In this document: piece after piece, positions 48,801 to 61,500 of the stretch
How positions within the stretch are numbered: position 1 is the stretch's first letter
How the letters are laid out: each line of letters starts with the position of its first letter
From: Pleurobrachia bachei
Taxonomy: Eukaryota > Ctenophora > Tentaculata > Cydippida > Pleurobrachiidae
Length of the DNA: 64,000 nucleotides
Assembly: GCA_000695325.1 (NCBI GenBank)
Contig: AVPN01000184.1
Location: forward strand, 4,381-68,380
Direction of reading: 5' to 3'
The notes under the pieces: generated by a model
What the model was told of the DNA's origin: nothing
Seen by the model: only the letters and a program-made list of their open reading frames with translations
The model's database searches: none
Made by a program: the position numbers and the translations under genes

Positions 48801-50021
48801 ATCCAACTATGCGAATATCATCCTGTCTGTTATATGTGAAGTGGAGTGACATTAAAAACTCCCAATTATTACAGGTTTACCATCTCGTGACTTGATATAC
48901 TCTGTGTTGTGCGGCAGACCAGTGGTTATTGTAATGTTATCCATAGAGGACACCACTGCTAACGCGATGTTCAATGCCCTTTCTCTGTTCGTCACTAACC
49001 CTGCCCGGATTTGCAAAAGTCTCCTACATGGTGCGTTATCTTGGTGTAGTTACCAAGTTACTTGACTTGTAGTTAGTTTCATTACTGCTGTAGTGGTCAA
49101 CACATTTTTCCTGTTTCTGTCGGATGCTGTAATAAAGCTAAGTGTAAGTACCAAATAAACTAATGATGGTTTTGTTCCCAGATTTAACGACAGAAGGGCT
49201 TGCTCAGTACACGCTAATACGGTACCAGACAGGGAACATTGAAAAACTGCAAATGTATGCCAAGGTATACAGCTGATACCCTATCTAATCCTCATATCCT
49301 TTCAATGTTTTACTCCACCCTTCAGCGCTTTTGAAAACTTATGATATATGTAATATTTATGTTCCTTGCTGAATTCCCTGTTTTTACCTATACTCCCCTC
49401 CGGCCTCCACCCCCAGAACTCAATGTGCTGCTACATATTCCCAGCCCGGAAAACAGGAATGGTGGCCCGATATGCTGATAACAGAACCGGTATGAATGGA
49501 ATTCTGTCCCGAATGTGGGGTGTCTCAGGGGATAAGGAACTGATCCCATTTGATAGAGCTGTTGATCTGTGGAAATATGTCAAGTACTCTCTTGTCAGCG
49601 AGCTGGGGTCCGAGATAATGTACAAGTTTTACAAGATATTAACTGATAAACAGGTATGTAATTACCTAACAACTCCAATTTTATGTTAGTATTCTTGATA
49701 ATCTAACTGAAACAATACCACTATAGTTACCCCATAGTTACCCCATAATTACACATCCATCCTTTGCAGTGTGATCTGGACTCCCTGATGAGTGTTGGAC
49801 CCCGTTCCCAGGCCAGGGATTGCGACTACAGGATCTATAAACATCAAATAGTAGAACTACTCCAATCTAACACAAATAATGAAGACTCTATGAAGTTGTG
49901 CTATCTGAGTGTGTTCCCCCAGCCTATGTTAGAGATTTCTAGTTATTCAGAGGTGTTCTGGTATTCAGCCCCCTCTAGGTCCGATCAATGGTATACTGGT
50001 ATACCAGGATTAACTGAATGA
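40432..50021 (+). CDS. SMCR8: SMCR8-like protein
   Basis: Exons, all phases consistent: 40432-40576 (or copy 41590-41734), 40708-40854 (or 41951-42097), 47140-47225, 47354-47446, 47676-47781, 47960-48083, 48229-48404, 48609-48692, 48875-49030, 49182-49264, 49417-49653, 49770-50021; about 562 residues here. Matches to vertebrate SMCR8 from memory: LAEFSELTGPEAIKIIPEG against the N-terminal 'EFSE..GP' longin motif, VQVMSVDYTGS against RIMSVDYQAS, VVHYFNLHDRYARGYSRVF against the YVHHLTLYDLEARG region, LIYSVLCGRPVVIVM against IYSLLSGR, and MVARYADNRTG against LVPRLADHRTQ. SMCR8 is a DENN-fold protein that works with C9orf72 and WDR41 in autophagy and lysosome signalling. Intron 42098-47139 holds other elements. 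The true start may be at 37631. The assignment rests on motif order, not an alignment. Confidence 0.75.
40993..41051. repeat. Perfect 17-bp-arm hairpin
   Basis: Arms caatagcgatatagggt (40993-41009) and accctatatcgctattg (41035-41051) are perfect complements around a spacer that is itself palindromic (gtacagtgtacactgtac). The paralogous region near 42356 keeps only a decayed right arm. Confidence 0.85.
42505..43168 (-). CDS. Basic nuclear-type protein, partial, unknown family
   Basis: Three exons join in phase on the minus strand: 43048-43168 (SLKGLVEKTRKARNFKGP...), 42825-42929 (QKPREKKQPAQAKKQEPKKT) and the terminal exon 42505-42672 (VFEQEEKVMATPSRKRKASK ... YHRRRSR-stop). The product is strongly basic, with SRKRK and RRRSR clusters typical of nuclear localisation, and an SPDSD phospho-site-like stretch. 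A further open stretch at 43308-43631 (MSFGDSLNNEIG ... AHYRAVCSTDLVHVALQ) looks coding but does not join in phase, so the N-terminus is unresolved. The terminal exon has a second, diverged copy at 41176-41349. The gene lies inside the large intron of the SMCR8-like gene on the opposite strand. Confidence 0.55.
43632..44229. other. Intronic/intergenic stretch, no gene
   Basis: No exon is recognised. A short inverted relative of the sequence at 40890-40930 (ggactcggtgaat...gcgatattt) lies at about 43797-43830. Two copies of gagtggcctgact precede the LINE fragment. Confidence 0.4.
44230..46277 (+). mobile_element. 5'-truncated LINE, RT C-terminal end
   Basis: From about 44235 an open frame ends at 44925 and encodes the C-terminal part of a non-LTR reverse transcriptase: KTLGILSDHNLNLERQV, RIDYSNILYCGLPGRVLSGL, HGHQESYLEYFRQCHILPIS, FLPTIWNELPLEL and FKVRLKTHLF, the standard order of thumb and C-terminal motifs in CR1/Jockey-superclade LINEs. 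The catalytic FADD part is absent, so it is 5'-truncated. A second 3' end (KTHLFVGAFGVGDGE) appears at 45860, right after the 850-N gap, so the gap may hide a second copy or part of the same tandem pair. Downstream, gggcggtatataagcgcgg followed by (att)n at about 46255-46277 looks like a LINE 3' tail. Confidence 0.8.
45010..45859. other. Assembly gap (850 N)
   Basis: A run of N. About 135 bp on the left edge (the LINE 3' end) is repeated on the right edge with a 987-bp offset, so the gap size and content are unreliable. Confidence 0.95.
46570..47082. other. Ambiguous coding region: signal peptide (+) or Asp-rich exon (-)
   Basis: On the plus strand 46570 opens a convincing signal peptide (MKIFCLVLLAVASAVDPAVF) with a GTATGG donor soon after, but no good plus-strand exon follows. 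On the minus strand, 46679 to about 47079 is one open exon behind a good acceptor (tttatttcag), encoding an Asp/Asn-rich stretch with WMYDDNGHRIVPTGG, NDYWHTGNNNMWAHD and paired Cys, and ending in a stop. The composition suggests a secreted or cell-surface protein. The two readings may belong to different genes, or a small inversion may have split one. I recognise no family. Confidence 0.35.
47516..47566. repeat. 51-bp foldback, 25-bp arms
   Basis: Arms of 25 bp (tataacacccggccttacc... and its complement) are separated by one base and differ at one position. The element is in an SMCR8-like intron. Its size and perfection suggest a very young foldback element or a replication-slippage palindrome. 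Confidence 0.85.
47876..47988 (+). repeat. Exon 5'-edge duplication
   Basis: The intron end and first 30 bases of the exon starting at 47960 (gaacaatgagaagtatagct) have an imperfect copy at about 47891-47920 (gggacaatgaggagtatagc) about 68 bp upstream, including an acceptor-like tag. The copy soon reaches a stop, so it looks like a dead exon start. Confidence 0.8.
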
Positions 50022-51591
50022 ACTTTTAGACTGGCTCTCTGAGTTGTTGGACATTGTTAATAGAGCGAAAACATTCGATATTGATTATTGGGGTCACTGA
50101 TCGAATGAGCAGGCTCTGATCCAAATTAAAATGACTTTTTACGCCGTATTTTATTCTCTTTTTATACTTTCTCTGTTTATTGTTTGTGTATGTCACCACT
50201 TTTTTAGTAACAACCATATTAACCGAGTGTGAATGTGCTGATTTCCCAAAATAAAACTTGGAAACTATCCCGGTCCGGTTCCGTATCACTCTACCCAGAG
50301 CACATATCTGGAGGGCGCGGAGCAGTGGAAGTAGAGAATGTTGCGCAATATTCCCACGGAACGCGCACCGTGGGAATAAAATCAGACCCAGCTGCAGCAA
50401 ATGTCTGCCGGTACAACTACATCGGTGTTGATTTGGCCACATGGATGCCTAAGTGAGATCGACGTCGCACGCGACTGAGATCGATCCTCACATATAGGCC
50501 TCCGCTCAGTTATTGATTTTAGGGTAAACTTGTTCCAAGACCTGGCTGCAAGGAACTACTGAACCGATTTACATCTCGTTTGTTGCCCCTGTTAGACAAT
50601 TGTCCCTAGTTTTACGGAAAATACCCGCGAGTATCAGCATTCAAGGAATAGTGGGTCAAAATTGACGCTAAACATGACCAATCTTTAAAGACCTGGCTGC
50701 AAGCTCCTACTCGGTCGCGGGACAATCTGCGGGTACTGGGTGAATCGTCATGGCCTTGTGAGTATGGGAAAATACCCGCCGATTCATCACGATAAGTTTT
50801 ACAAGATATTAACTGATAAACAGGTATGTAATTACCTAACAACTCCAATTTTATGTTAGTATTCTTGATAATCTAACTGAAACAATACCACTATAGTTAC
50901 CCCATAGTTACCCCATAATTACACATCCATCCTTTGCAGTGTGATCTGGACTCCCTGATGAGTGTTGGACCCCGTTCCCAGGCCAGGGATTGCGACTACA
51001 GGATCTATAAACATCAAATAGTAGAACTACTCCAATCTAACACAAATAATGAAGACTCTATGAAGTTGTGCTATCTGAGTGTGTTCCCTCAACCTATGTC
51101 AGAGATTTCTAGTTATTCAGAGGTGTTCTGGTATTCAGCCCCCTCTAGGTCCGATCAATGGTATACTGGTATACCAGGATTAACTGAATGAACTTTTAGA
51201 CTGGCTCTCTGAGTTGTTGGACATTGTTAATAGAGCGAAAACATTCGATATTGATTATTGGGGTCACTGATCGAATGAGCAGGCTCTGATCCAAATTAAA
51301 ATGACTTTTTACGCCGTATTTTATTCTCTTTTTATACTTTCTCTGTTTATTGTTTGTGTATGTCACCACTTTTTTAGTAACAACCATATTAACCGAGTGT
51401 GAATGTGCTGATTTCCCAAAATAAAACTTGGAAACTATCCCGGTCCGGTTCCGTATCACTCTACCCAGAGCACATATCTGGAGGGCGCGGAGCAGTGGAA
51501 GTAGAGAATGTTGCGCAATATTCCCACGGAACGCGCACCGTGGGAATAAAATCAGACCCAGCTGCAGCAAATGTCTGCCGGTACAAGGTGT
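49620..51591 (+). repeat. 1170-bp tandem duplication of SMCR8-like 3' end
   Basis: Sequence 49623-50421 recurs at about 50793-51591, offset 1170, with only a few substitutions. It carries the end of the penultimate exon, the last exon (second copy 50940-51191) and the 3' UTR. The 370-bp spacer 50422-50792 is unique. The second copy has only a fragment of the penultimate exon, so it is a dead 3' copy or an assembly duplicate. Confidence 0.92.
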
Positions 51592-52502
51592 TGATCAGGG
51601 TTGGCCGAAGGGAGATCATAGCCTCCATTTTGGTTATCTACCTTTCTTAAATTATGGTCATAGCTCCGATCCCTGATAAGCCCTGCACTCGTCTCTGGGG
51701 TATTTAGAGGGATCTGTTCGCGCATTTTCGAACGTCCGGGGAATAGTAATTGAATATCTGCCTTTCCATTGACATCGGAAAATGGATAGACATGATTACA
51801 TTGTCACCATTTCAGTTATCCGACCAGGCCAGCTCAAACGGTGGCTTGGATTATTCTTTGACCTCCACAATATTTGCATTAAAAGGATTTCTGCTTTATA
51901 TTAGGGCTATTTTTGGAAATAACCTCTCGGTTTTGTCACTGGAAAATTTCACAGGTAAAGGCTACAGTACAGTGCAATTTAGATCGGGCATCCTCATATC
52001 ACGTCATATGACCCCGCAAACCTATTTGCGCCCCTAAGGAATGGCGTGAGGGTCCCCTAATTAATTATTCCGTATTTAATTTTGTGGCCCAACTCGTCAG
52101 CCTCATAAGCTGACAAGCCGTGGCCGTCCAAAAAGTCTCAAATTAATTCATTTAAAGTAGTGTTGAATTTTTATAATAATAATAATAACCTTGTCTTCAA
52201 ACAGATTGGGGTATTTAAAATTTGGAATAGCAGAAATCCTTGTGTTTTACAACAGATGACAATAACTTTACAAGAAGAACGCAATAGACAAATCATAATG
52301 TACAAACCCAGTTTCATAACTTCATGCAATTAATGTTTACGCAATCTCCCCAATGAGTAGTAGAACTAATTACAGTTTAAACCAGCTATATTACAAACCA
52401 ATGATCAATACTTCATTCCTATTAAATGATGGACTCTCCACGATAAAAGAAGGGTAAATGAACAATATACTACCTCAACATCTCAAGAATTATAAAGTGT
52501 CC
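51592..52502. other. Intergenic; no gene seen
   Basis: This AT-rich stretch lies between the convergent SMCR8-like and MFS genes, with a short aataat run near 52176. An open stretch at 51750-51958 ends at a gt donor-like site but has no recognisable content. Confidence 0.4.
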
Positions 52503-55500
52503 CTATCTCAGTTCAGCGGCAATGAACAGTGTGGAGAGGGGTGCTGTTACAACAGCCAGAGTAGTAAATATTGCAGTGACAGTAAAAATTGCTGTTTCAA
52601 TGTCCATGTCATTCACTAGCAGCCCGAAAATAAGACTCCCCGCAGCAGCTCCGATACCGTGCAGAAAACCCACCTGAGGAGAGGTGGTCATTAATAAGTT
52701 AATTGAGAGGAGCCTCAGGAAACACAAAGAGGGGGAGCTGGAGAGATTTATGGAAAATAAAAAGTTCTAGTTGGGAAATAACAACAATCACACAAGCTCC
52801 TACCTTAGAGTTAATGTAGTCTTGGACGGAGAAACTTTTGAACGCTGGCAGGTTTATGGAGTCATAGTATCTCGTAATTGCTACTTCTATAAAGTCCTCC
52901 TGTAATTGGAAGTGGGGATTACGATTCTCAGTGCGCTCAAATCAGGTCGGCGCCGCCAGACAGGTATGTATTGGCATGGTCTAGCGTCTCAACATAGAAT
53001 GTAACCCAAACCAATCACTGATACATACCATAAGTTGACACGCCGAGATGATTGTACAGTAGGATAGTATGTATTTCCCCAGATAGTTATCAGTTTCACT
53101 AAGGAAGAACAGGGAGGCAATGGTTCCACATGTGATGAGTAGGATACAACACACCTAGAGAATAGAATGGGTGAGAGCTGTTCGATAATAAGAGCACTCA
53201 AAAGTTTTGATAAGTCTTATGTTGAGTCAAAACCGTACGTGGAGAGAGGTAAAACATGATCAAGTGGTACAGTTGTATCACTATCCGTCTGTAAGTGTAT
53301 CATTGAATTTGATGTACATATATTCCAGTGTTCTTACCTTGTAACATATGGCATCGTTTGAGATTATAGGCCGGATAACTATACACACTGCACTAGACAG
53401 CACAACTCCAGCAGAGTATATCAGCCCACATCTCTCTATAGTTAGCTCATCTGACCGCTGTCCCAGTCCCACCAGGAAAAAACAGTGTAGACCGTGACAG
53501 ACCGCTGGGATAGAGGAAAGGAGGGTTAGATCATCATGAAGGAGGAGTTAGATCATCACATGAACGGGAAGTTAGATTATATGGTAAACTACTTAGTATA
53601 GAAGGGATTAGATCACCGGACAATTGGTAAAGGGGGATTAGATCATAGAGATTCAGTTGATTGATAGCATGTGAAGTCTTCAAGACTATAAGCTATTACG
53701 TACCGACTAAAACCACATAAATCAGGTTGGCAATGACAATAACTTGGGCATCCGTATCAATCAGATTCTTTCCAAAGTTACTGTTTTCCATTAGCAGGTA
53801 GGGATAGTCTTTTGAGAGGTCGTTCTTTAACCTGAGAGGTAGTCACATGTTTTTTTAGAGAGATAAATTTGAACGGGCTACAGAGACACCTATGGTTAGA
53901 GCTAGTCAAAATATAATATAATATCTCAGAGTAAACAAACGTAAACCAATATTCTCTTTATCTTCAGTTCACTTTCATCAAGATTAACTTGATCTACCGA
54001 ACACTCACAGGGAGTATAAAATGCAGTGTTAGCCACACCAAGATATATTCACCTACCGTTCATCAATGAAGTATTCCTTCACATTAGTGGTGTCGCACGC
54101 TGCCACCGCTTTTTCAATTGACGTACAGTCAGGATCAGTGCATGGTATCAGTTCATCGTTTGAACAACCAATCTGAAAATGTTCCCGTTGCCAATCATTA
54201 TCTATTCAGATCATGCCAGGCATGTTCTCCTGCAGTTGGCTCTTAGTGAGCGGATCGAGGAGAGTGATCAAGATCCGATCATGCTACACTCTTACCCATA
54301 GGATAGCCGGAGGTAGGGAGACAAGAGCGGCTGTGCAGAGCAGTGTAAAACACTGGTTACTCCCCAACCACAACACCCCAATTCCAAATACCGCCGAGAG
54401 GGCATGGGTTAGATCCACTGTTAGGATACCAGGGAGGGGCGGGTTTCCGGTCCTGGCTCCGTGCCGAGATATCAGTGCCACACTAGCGAGGTGGGAGAAG
54501 AAGGAGCAGACTGAGATAAGGGTCAGGAGGGCCATCCAGATGAGATAGATGCCGAAATCTGAAATGAAGAGTTAGGGTTAGCTGCGGGCAATTTGCAGAC
54601 TAGTTCAGGTATTTAGTACTAAAGTCTTGTGTTGATTGAGTGAAAACTAAAGGTGGTCCAATTCTTTTTCTTGGAAACAGTTGTGAGAATTGTATTTGAT
54701 GAACTTATCGTATGATTAGCAGTGACTGAATTTTAGAACGAAATTCAATAGAGGGAAATATTTTGCGATCAAAATCAACGTGTGTGAAAGACATCAAAAC
54801 ACAAAAACCACGTGATGCCCATAAAAGGTCACATATTGAGTCATGTACAGTTAGTTCTGCCACCCAAACTTAAGCATATCCCACTCTTCCCACTTTTCAC
54901 ACTGCTCCTCCTGTGGTGGTTCATCCTCCAGTCTAAGAGACCCTGGGAAATCCTCATTTGTAAAGTGTAGAGTCTCCCCCCTTGGCCAAGTCTCATTCGA
55001 CACTTTATCCCACACTACACTCCCCACAAAATCCCTGAGGTTTCGGAGAAACTTCTGGTTGTGATCTTGATTAGTTGTAGTGAGGCTGTAGAGTGGTGTG
55101 TAGTATCCATACCCAAAGAGGGCCTCAGTATCCCATCCATGCATGGAACTCCAAGGTACAGTGACACCTCCACCCACATTGTACGTCTCACTCACACGTT
55201 GGGAGATGTAGACCCGTCTAGCTGTGATATTGTGGTTGCGGTTTAGTGATTCCACCAGATTGTTATTCAGACACGTGGTACGGATGTCTGTCAGTACGGT
55301 ATCAAGGAATAGTTGGGGCCACCAAGTGTCCGATGTCTTGTTCCAATCGTACATCTCTGCAACTATGTTTAGTGCAGTTCTAGGAAACTTTGATAGGTCC
55401 CCCTTGTATGTTTTCCGCAGGTTTTCCCGTTTCTTCATCAACAAAATAATCGCCTCTTCCCATGTCTCAACCGCATTTGTTCCATAGAACACGTTGTAGG

Positions 55501-58500
55501 CTGTCTCTTGTGCCGTGTTTGAGATATACAGCTCCACCTTGCCGTTTCTGGCCCGAGATTCCACTCCGAAAGGATCACTTGTGACCAGAGTCCCATCAAG
55601 AACGGCAAAGTCCATACTCTCTCCATAGATTCCTTCGTAACCATAGGGGAAATCATAAAACCCGTAGCCTCGGTAGGAGAAAAATGCCTTGGCGAGGGCA
55701 GTGGTATTGGCTTGCCTCAGACACTGCCCGTTGCCAATCATTATCTATTCAGATCATGCCAGGCATGTTCTCCTGCAGTTGGCTCTTAGTGAGCGGATCG
55801 AGGAGAGTGATCAAGATCCGATCATGCTACACTCTTACCCATAGGATAGCCGGAGGTAGGGAGACAAGAGCGGCTGTGCAGAGCAGTGTAAAACACTGGT
55901 TACTCCCCAACCACAACACCCCAATTCCAAATACCGCCGAGAGGGCATGGGTTAGATCCACTGTTAGGATACCAGGGAGGGGCGGGTTTCCGGTCCTGGC
56001 TCCGTGCCGAGATATCAGTGCCACACTAGCGAGGTGGGAGAAGAAGGAGCAGACTGAGATAAGGGTCAGGAGGGCCATCCAGATGAGATAGATGCCGAAA
56101 TCTGAAATGAAGAGTTAGGGTTAGCTGCGGGCAATTTGCAGACTAGTTCAGGTATTTAGTACTAAAGTCTTGTGTTGATTGAGTGAAAACTGAAGGTGGT
56201 CCAATTCTTTTTCTTGGAAACAGTTGTGAGAATTGTATTTGATGAACTTATCGTATGATTAGCAGTGACTGAATTTTAGAACGAAATTCAATAGAGGGAA
56301 ATATTTTGCGATCAAAATCAACGTGTGTGAAAGACATCAAAACACAAAAACCACGTGATGCCCATAAAAGGTCACATATTGAGTCATGTACAGTTAGTTC
56401 TGCCACCCAAACTTAAGCATATCCCACTCTTCCCACTTTTCACACTGCTCCTCCTGTGGTGGTTCATCCTCCAGTCTAAGAGACCCTGGGAAATCCTCAT
56501 TTGTAAAGTGTAGAGTCTCCCCCCTTGGCCAAGTCTCATTCGACACTTTATCCCACACTACACTCCCCACAAAATCCCTGAGGTTTCGGAGAAACTTCTG
56601 GTTGTGATCTTGATTAGTTGTAGTGAGGCTGTAGAGTGGTGTGTAGTATCCATACCCAAAGAGGGCCTCAGTATCCCATCCATGCATGGAACTCCAAGGT
56701 ACAGTGACACCTCCACCCACATTGTACGTCTCACTCACACGTTGGGAGATGTAGACCCGTCTAGCTGTGATATTGTGGTTGCGGTTTAGTGATTCCACCA
56801 GATTGTTATTCAGACACGTGGTACGGATGTCTGTCAGTACGGTATCAAGGAATAGTTGGGGCCACCAAGTGTCCGATGTCTTGTTCCAATCGTACATCTC
56901 TGCAACTATGTTTAGTGCAGTTCTAGGAAACTTTGATAGGTCCCCCTTGTATGTTTTCCGCAGGTTTTCCCGTTTCTTCATCAACAAAATAATCGCCTCT
57001 TCCCATGTCTCAACCGCATTTGTTCCATAGAACACGTTGTAGGCTGTCTCTTGTGCCGTGTTTGAGATATACAGCTCCACCTTGCCGTTTCTGGCCCGAG
57101 ATTCCACTCCGAAAGGATCACTTGTGACCAGAGTCCCATCAAGAACGGCAAAGTCCATACTCTCTCCATAGATTCCTTCGTAACCATAGGGGAAATCATA
57201 AAACCCGTAGCCTCGGTAGGAGAAAAATGCCTTGGCGAGGGCAGTGGTATTGGCTTGCCTCAGACACTGTATTCTCTCAGTTTTATTGCAGCAACCACAG
57301 CCGGCATCACGGGTAAAGTTAGCTCGGATTGTACAGGCCTGTGCGGGTGTTGTGATCAGGGTTTGGGGTCCAGATAACAGGATGGCCTTGTCAAACATCC
57401 CATCTGCCTTTTCCGAGCCTAGCAACCCATAGATAACAGCCGCACCTGAGCTCTCTCCCAGTAGGGTAACAGCTCCAGGGTCTCCCCCGAAACTTGCTAC
57501 ATTAGCCCGGATCCACCGGAGTGCGGTTAGAGCATCGCCAATCCCATAATTCCCCAAATTGCCACGTCTTGCCAGGTCTGCAGTCTGTAGAAATCCCATG
57601 ACATCTAGCCGGTAATTAATGGTGACCGTTACAGCGTTGACCTCAGATGTAAGTTCAGCATCAGGTGCATACCCGGGTTCTTCTCCCCATCCCACCCGGA
57701 GTGAACCCCCGTGAATCCAAACCATGACAGGGAGGGGTGTGGATGGAGTGGTGTTAGGAGTCCGGACAGTGAGGACCAAACAATCCTCTGTACCAGTCCC
57801 GAAGTAGGTGGAGTGGTAACCTTGGATACACTTGATACCCGTGTATTGGGATGCATCTTTAACTCCTTTCCAGTGTTTCTCTCTCAGCCTGGAGTGGGTC
57901 CAACGGCGATGTCGGGCAGCGTAGGGTAGCTCATAGAACTCGTGAATGGTGCCTTTGGTTGTTTGGAGGTCTAAACTGGTCACTCTCCCTAGAGGTGTGT
58001 TGATGGTGATCGAGGTAGAGAGATGAAGGAGGAGGGGGAGAAGGAACATCATCATTGTGATGTCAGCTGTCTGCAGACTGGCTGGATAACTGGTAATTGT
58101 GATTATTTATACAGCTGCGGGGGAGGAGTACTAGCTGGATGATCAATGGAGATTATTAATCTGAGTCACTGGTGCGCTGTCTACAGGGAGAATCAGTGGG
58201 CCGTTACAAATTATAAAGGAGCAAAGATACGGCTGCTGCTGCGGTCCATGTTTCTCATGAGGTTTTCCTGTCATAGAATATTTTGTAATCATTATCTGAT
58301 CAACACGTGTACTACATAACAGCTGTCTGCAGAGACAAAATGAGAGGACAAGGAGAGAGGGGAATGTTTTCAAAAACTAGTTGAGGCATAATAAAGATGT
58401 ATATTTATATTGCTTTTTAATGCTTTTTATAAGTTGCTATTTATAGCCTTGGAATGCAAATAACGGGACAGACAGACTGAGAGAAATAACTTTTATATTA

Positions 58501-61500
58501 AAAGAGAAATGTAGATTACTTAGGATCGGATACATGACAGAAGGATCGATATAGAAATAAGTTATTTCAAATTGTAGCCTCACCACTCACCAAGACCGCT
58601 AAAATATGTACAAATGGCATCGGCATGGAATTAGTGAAACTGAATCGATTATATTTATATTTTTCTCCAAATACAGAAAGATCTTTCAGGCTCATTTGGA
58701 CCGTATACACTATACACTGTCAGATAGTCACTGTCAGTTTGTGCAGTAATTCTTGCATTGTTCGACCCTCCCTCCCGAAATTAAGATAAAAAGGGTTTGA
58801 ACAAAACAAGTAATTCTGAGTTGAGTAATGCAGCAGTACTCAGCTCATACACACATATTATACCAGCAGCTTGTATAATTCGAACACATTAAAGGTGTTG
58901 GCTGATCACAAGGTGTCCAGGTAAGAAAGGAGTCGGACCCCGATTTACCGGCACCCCGATATATTAGGCAAAAACCCCCGAACAAACCGGTAAATCGGAG
59001 TTCGACTGTATTTAGTTTCTTTCGAATAATAAGGCAACTAGCTTCTTGAGCAGTAGAGAAGAATTATGACCACAGAATCAGCAGCAGAATCAAGTAGTGG
59101 TTTATTGAGAGAGGTTTATGAGACAGAGAGACAAAGATAGAGACAGACAGAGAGAGAGAGAGACAGAGAGATATAATAGAGAGAAAGCTTTACTCAGCAG
59201 ATACTGAAAGTTGAGGCTGCTGTGTAAGTTCACTGTTGACATTCAAACGACCAGACCTCCAGATTTTTCATATATTTGATTTATTAGTAATAATATTACA
59301 TACTACCCAGGTTCGTGATTCCTAGTGGATTGAAATGGATGCGCTTCAAGTTCAACCTATAGGTAAATAAAATAAGGGAGAGAGTGAACAACAGGTTCCG
59401 GGGTCTTCGAGCATGAATAATCATCAATTGGTCGCGGGCCAAAAATCAAGTCAGAAATATTAGTTATACGAGAGGTATCAGGTATTAGGACAAAGGGACC
59501 ATTACTGTGCAGTTAGAGCAAGTCTTTCGATATAAATGCAATGACCACTAAATAATGTGCGTGTAAGAGTCTGGACAATTGGACCATTCTCGGTCAAGTT
59601 TATGTATCTCAACATTTTTTATAACGCAGTACGTCCAACGCACACGTTTCCATGTGTTCTCAATTTAATGGGAAGTACGACGAGGGGAAGAGGGGGTACA
59701 GAGGACTCAGTCTACTACACTATGGGTAGATAGGGAAGGGACCCAGTCTACTATGATGGGGGAGAGGGAAGGTCGAACAAGGTAGAGAAGGCAAGTCTAT
59801 GACGTGGGAGAGGGTCGACTGCACCCATATACAGTTGGGGTTACAAGAACAATTGCACATATATTGGGTATATTGTGGCACATATTCTACAATATATGTG
59901 TACCTAAATATATTCTTGCACACATATAACTATTCCATTGTTCTTTTAATGACGGTTAATTCGAAGAGGGTAAATACAATGACCCTCAATACTCAATATA
60001 CACTGTCAGATAGTCACTGTCAGTTTGTGCAGTAATTCTTGCATTGTTCGACCCTCCCTCCCGAAATTAAGATAAAAAGGGTTTGAACAAAACAAGTAAT
60101 TCTGAGTTGAGTAATGCAGCAGTACTCAGCTCATACACACATATTATACCAGCAGCTTGTATAATTCGAACACATTAAAGGTGTTGGCTGATCACAAGGT
60201 GTCCAGGTAAGAAAGGAGTCGGACCCCGATTTACCGGCACCCCGATATATTAGGCAAAAACCCCCGAACAAACCGGTAAATCGGAGTTCGACTGTATTTA
60301 GTTTCTTTCGAATAATAAGGCAACTAGCTTCTTGAGCAGTAGAGAAGAATTATAATGACCACAGAATCAGCAGCAGAATCAAGTAGTGGTTTATTGAGAG
60401 AGGTTTATGAGACAGAGAGACAAAGATAGAGACAGACAGAGAGAGAGAGAGACAGAGAGATATAATAGAGAGAAAGCTTTACTCAGCAGATACTGAAAGT
60501 TGAGGCTGCTGTGTAAGTTCACTGTTGACATTCAAACGACCAGACCTCCAGATTTTTCATATATTTGATTTATTAGTAATAATATTACATACTACCCAGG
60601 TTCGTGATTCCTAGTGGATTGAAATGGATGCGCTTCAAGTTCAACCTATAGGTAAATAAAATAAGGGAGAGAGTGAACAACAGGTTCCGGGGTCTTCGAG
60701 CATGAATAATCATCAATTGGTCGCGGGCCAAAAATCAAGTCAGAAATATTAGTTATACGAGAGGTATCAGGTATTAGGACTAAGGGACCATTACTGTGCA
60801 GTTAGAGCAAGTCTTTCGATATAAATGCAATGACCACTAAATAATGTGCGTGTAAGAGTCTGGACAATTGGACCATTCTCGGTCAAGTTTATGTATCTCA
60901 ACATTTTTTATAACGCAGTACGTCCAACGCACACGTTTCCATGTGTTCTCAATTTAATGGGAAGTACGACGAGGGGAAGAGGGGGTACAGAGGACTCAGT
61001 CTACTACACTATGGGTAGATAGGGAAGGGACCCAGTCTACTATGATGGGGGAGAGGGAAGGTCGAACAAGGTAGAGAAGGCAAGTCTATGACGTGGGAGA
61101 GGGTCGACTGCACCCATATACAGTTGGGGTTACAAGAACAATTGCACATATATTGGGTATATTGTGGCACATATTCTACAATATATGTGTACCTAAATAT
61201 ATTCTTGCACACATATAACTATTCCATTGTTCTTTTAATGACGGTTAATTCGAAGAGGGTAAATACAATGACCCTCAATACTCAACCATCTCTACTGACT
61301 AGCATAACTAAAAAAGAAGTGAAAATTGAATTTTAATTTGTAAAGATTATTGTTCTGATGATCGTATTTAATACGTGAAACTACTAGTTAACAAAATATC
61401 TTGTTTAATTTTGTTATACGCTCCAGAATCCTGTCGAGCACTTTACCAGAAAATCCCTTCAAAATCAAGACTAGCATAACTAGATAGAGAGGACTGAATC

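Noticed and set aside
50026-50442. Minus-strand open frame of 138 codons, repeated at 51196-51570
   Set aside because: It lies in the 3' UTR of the SMCR8-like gene, has no recognisable domain, is highly biased, and is repeated only because the block is duplicated.
51750-52037. Open frame of 95 codons
   Set aside because: It has no family resemblance and lies between two convergent genes. It has a donor-like end but no partner exon.
55684-56091. Plus-strand open frame of 135 codons and its copy at 54213-54548
   Set aside because: It is the shadow of the MFS exon and the esterase on the opposite strand, with no splice-consistent context.
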